Part shown: piece after piece, positions 42,401 to 43,523 of the stretch
Numbering within the stretch: position 1 is the first letter of the stretch
Layout of the letters: each line of letters begins with the position of its first letter
Assembly (NCBI GenBank): GCA_011947345.1
Contig: JAAVTG010000930.1
Span: forward strand, 1-43,523
Origin: Phytophthora quininea
Lineage: Eukaryota > Oomycota > Peronosporomycetes > Peronosporales > Peronosporaceae
Reading direction: 5' to 3'
Length of the DNA stretch: 43,523 nucleotides
The notes under the pieces: generated by a model
What the model was told of the DNA's origin: nothing
Seen by the model: the letters and a program-made list of their open reading frames with translations, nothing else
Databases searched by the model: none
Program-made: the position numbers and the translations under genes

Positions 42401-43268
42401 GCTCTTGGTAAAAATAACGAGCACAGTTAGCCACACCACGAACACGCCACCGGCACAACCCAGTCCCTCAACCTTTATCCTCTCCTCGACCAAACGTTCG
42501 AGCGACTTGCTCCGCTGCAGACCAATCCTTGGACTTTGTCATCGTCTGGAGTATTGATACAATGGGCCAATCCATCGAACTGAAGATGGTGAGAAGTTTG
42601 ATCAGCGCCGTGTATTTCTTCGACGCTAGTAAACTCTCTGCTCCCCTTCGAACGACGTAAGGGTCAACATCCACAACTGCAAAGAGCTCCAGCATGTCTA
42701 CCACCATTTTTGATCCTGCAGCATTGTCATTTTGCGTTAGAAAGCACTCTCAAACGCGCAACAAAACTCACCGCTGCAGTGGGATCCTCGAGTCCTTGGG
42801 TGAAGAATCCCCGGAGCTTCTGGTTGTGCTGACCCTGCGCGCGACACCACTCCATCTGCTGTTCGTCCTCTGCTGCGAGCTTGCGAAGGGCGTTCACCAC
42901 CAGGAACGCCAGTGGGGCGTTGGGTTGCGCTCTTTGCCTTTTCTTCTTTGCCTTCTCCGTGGTCTGGACCCTCTGTAGTTGTTTCTCCCCTTCCTCTCCC
43001 CTTCCTTCTCCTGGGATGGCTCCCGAGCCAATTGCAGCACCAAAAGCACTGCGAACGACCAAAAGCCGCTCCCATCGTTGCCGCTCAGCGCTGTGAATTC
43101 GGTCAGGAGAGCGGACTCCAGCGCCAGGAACTTACCGCTGCCCCGCGCTCCAGCTGCCCCGCCGTAGAAAGCCCCATGAATGCAGCGCGACCATCGAGAA
43201 GCGTCGAGCGCATCGGCAGCCTCGGCGGAGATGTATCGCGAGAACCGTTCCTGCAACTCCACGTCCAT
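39484..43268 (-). CDS. DEDDy 3'-5' exonuclease fused to YbaK-like editing domain and Mut7-C RNase domain (EXD3/Mut-7 family)
   Basis: Nine exons run from 43268 down: 43268-42772, 42715-42473, 42403-42236, 42180-41618, 41547-41454, 41396-41182, 41126-41026, 40958-40561 and 40486-39484. Introns are 55-74 bp and all GT-AG. A helical N-terminal half leads to a DnaQ-type exonuclease with GLDVEWK (about 41750), a GFDTDL Asp (about 41475) and YAALDAYC (about 41064-41050). These supply all four DEDDy residues. Next is a YbaK/tRNA-edit domain (ACIEANCKLDTAQLS, FEPGTIPPFGHR, VFANSSL, GGGSHDSLLWL; about 40610-40150). Mut7-C (FLADSMVARVGKWLRTIGMD, RILLTRDK, then two CxxC pairs) follows at about 40040-39484. 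Three single missing bases (about 43000; near 42772; A-run 39859-39863) bring the sum to 3,285, about 1,094 residues. A TAA at 42299-42297 is in frame. The exonuclease part is related to C. elegans MUT-7; the substrate here is unknown. Confidence 0.85.
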
Positions 43269-43523
43269 GCCTATATAATCCAGGTTAAATTGGCGGTTTA
43301 TTGATAAAAAAGTATTGCGGCTTTACTGATCCCAGTTGATGTTGCTAGTGTTGAAGCTGCATGTGTGGTTGTTCATCCCGTGAAGGTCGTGAGGACTGGA
43401 GGTTTTCCCACGATAGTGGAGTTTGTCCTACAGAGGTTTATCCAGTTGAGAATTAGCGTAAGATTATCTGAGAGATAGAAAGAACTGCTCATTCCACAAA
43501 ACACGAAGTTGCTCACAGGTGGC
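43269..43523 (-). promoter_or_regulatory. Upstream region of the exonuclease gene
   Basis: No coding sequence was recognised to the window edge. TTATATAG lies directly before the ATG on the minus strand, and an AT-rich stretch (about 43285-43315) precedes it. I found no exact YTCANTYY initiator close to the start, so the transcription start is not placed. Confidence 0.4.

Overview
This window looks like nuclear DNA of an oomycete, most likely Phytophthora or a close relative. Three things suggest this. The host genes have 55-78 bp GT-AG introns. An oomycete-type initiator (consensus YTCANTYY, here CTCAATCC) lies 28 bases upstream of the H+-ATPase start codon. The H+-ATPase carries a very large TM7-TM8 loop, which I recall from Phytophthora. 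The window splits sharply into a transposon-filled block (about 1-34,250) and a compact gene block (34,398-43,268).

Transposon block. Positions 1-15,030 hold a head-to-tail array of one Ty1/copia element, in the form internal-LTR-internal-LTR. One left-truncated and three complete internal regions are separated by single 230-bp LTRs, with a period of about 4.27 kb. Every copy is broken by small indels, some shared between copies and some private. Positions 15,031-27,275 are a graveyard. It contains a possible short MITE, a PIF/Harbinger transposase pseudogene facing a Myb/SANT-like partner pseudogene tail to tail, a copia protease scrap, a second Myb/SANT-like pseudogene, a pair of roughly 700-bp diverged inverted repeats about 2.7 kb apart, and a Tc1/mariner-like transposase fragment. 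The fragment ends where a second copia family begins at 27,276. That family is present as a plus-strand 5' half (LTR, gag, protease) joined to an inverted 3' half (integrase, RT, RNase H, partial LTR). Two pogo/Tigger-type pseudogenes follow.

Gene block. Three host genes are readable: a P3A plasma-membrane H+-ATPase (34,398-37,567, +), a DGAT2-type acyltransferase with three introns (38,111-39,397, +), and a nine-exon gene on the minus strand (43,268-39,484). The last encodes a DEDDy 3'-5' exonuclease, a YbaK-like tRNA-editing domain and a Mut7-C RNase domain in one chain. It converges on the acyltransferase with 86 bp between stop codons. They are ordinary neighbours, with no sign of a shared pathway.

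The main caveat is that all three host genes need single missing bases, often beside homopolymers, to read through. With those allowed, the exon sums of the acyltransferase and the exonuclease gene are exact multiples of three. This points to consensus-sequence errors, so indel-based claims of pseudogenisation here, including in the copia copies, should be treated with care. The most interesting items are the exonuclease-YbaK-Mut7-C fusion, the long inverted-repeat structure at 22.8-26.9 kb, and the LTR-sharing copia array.
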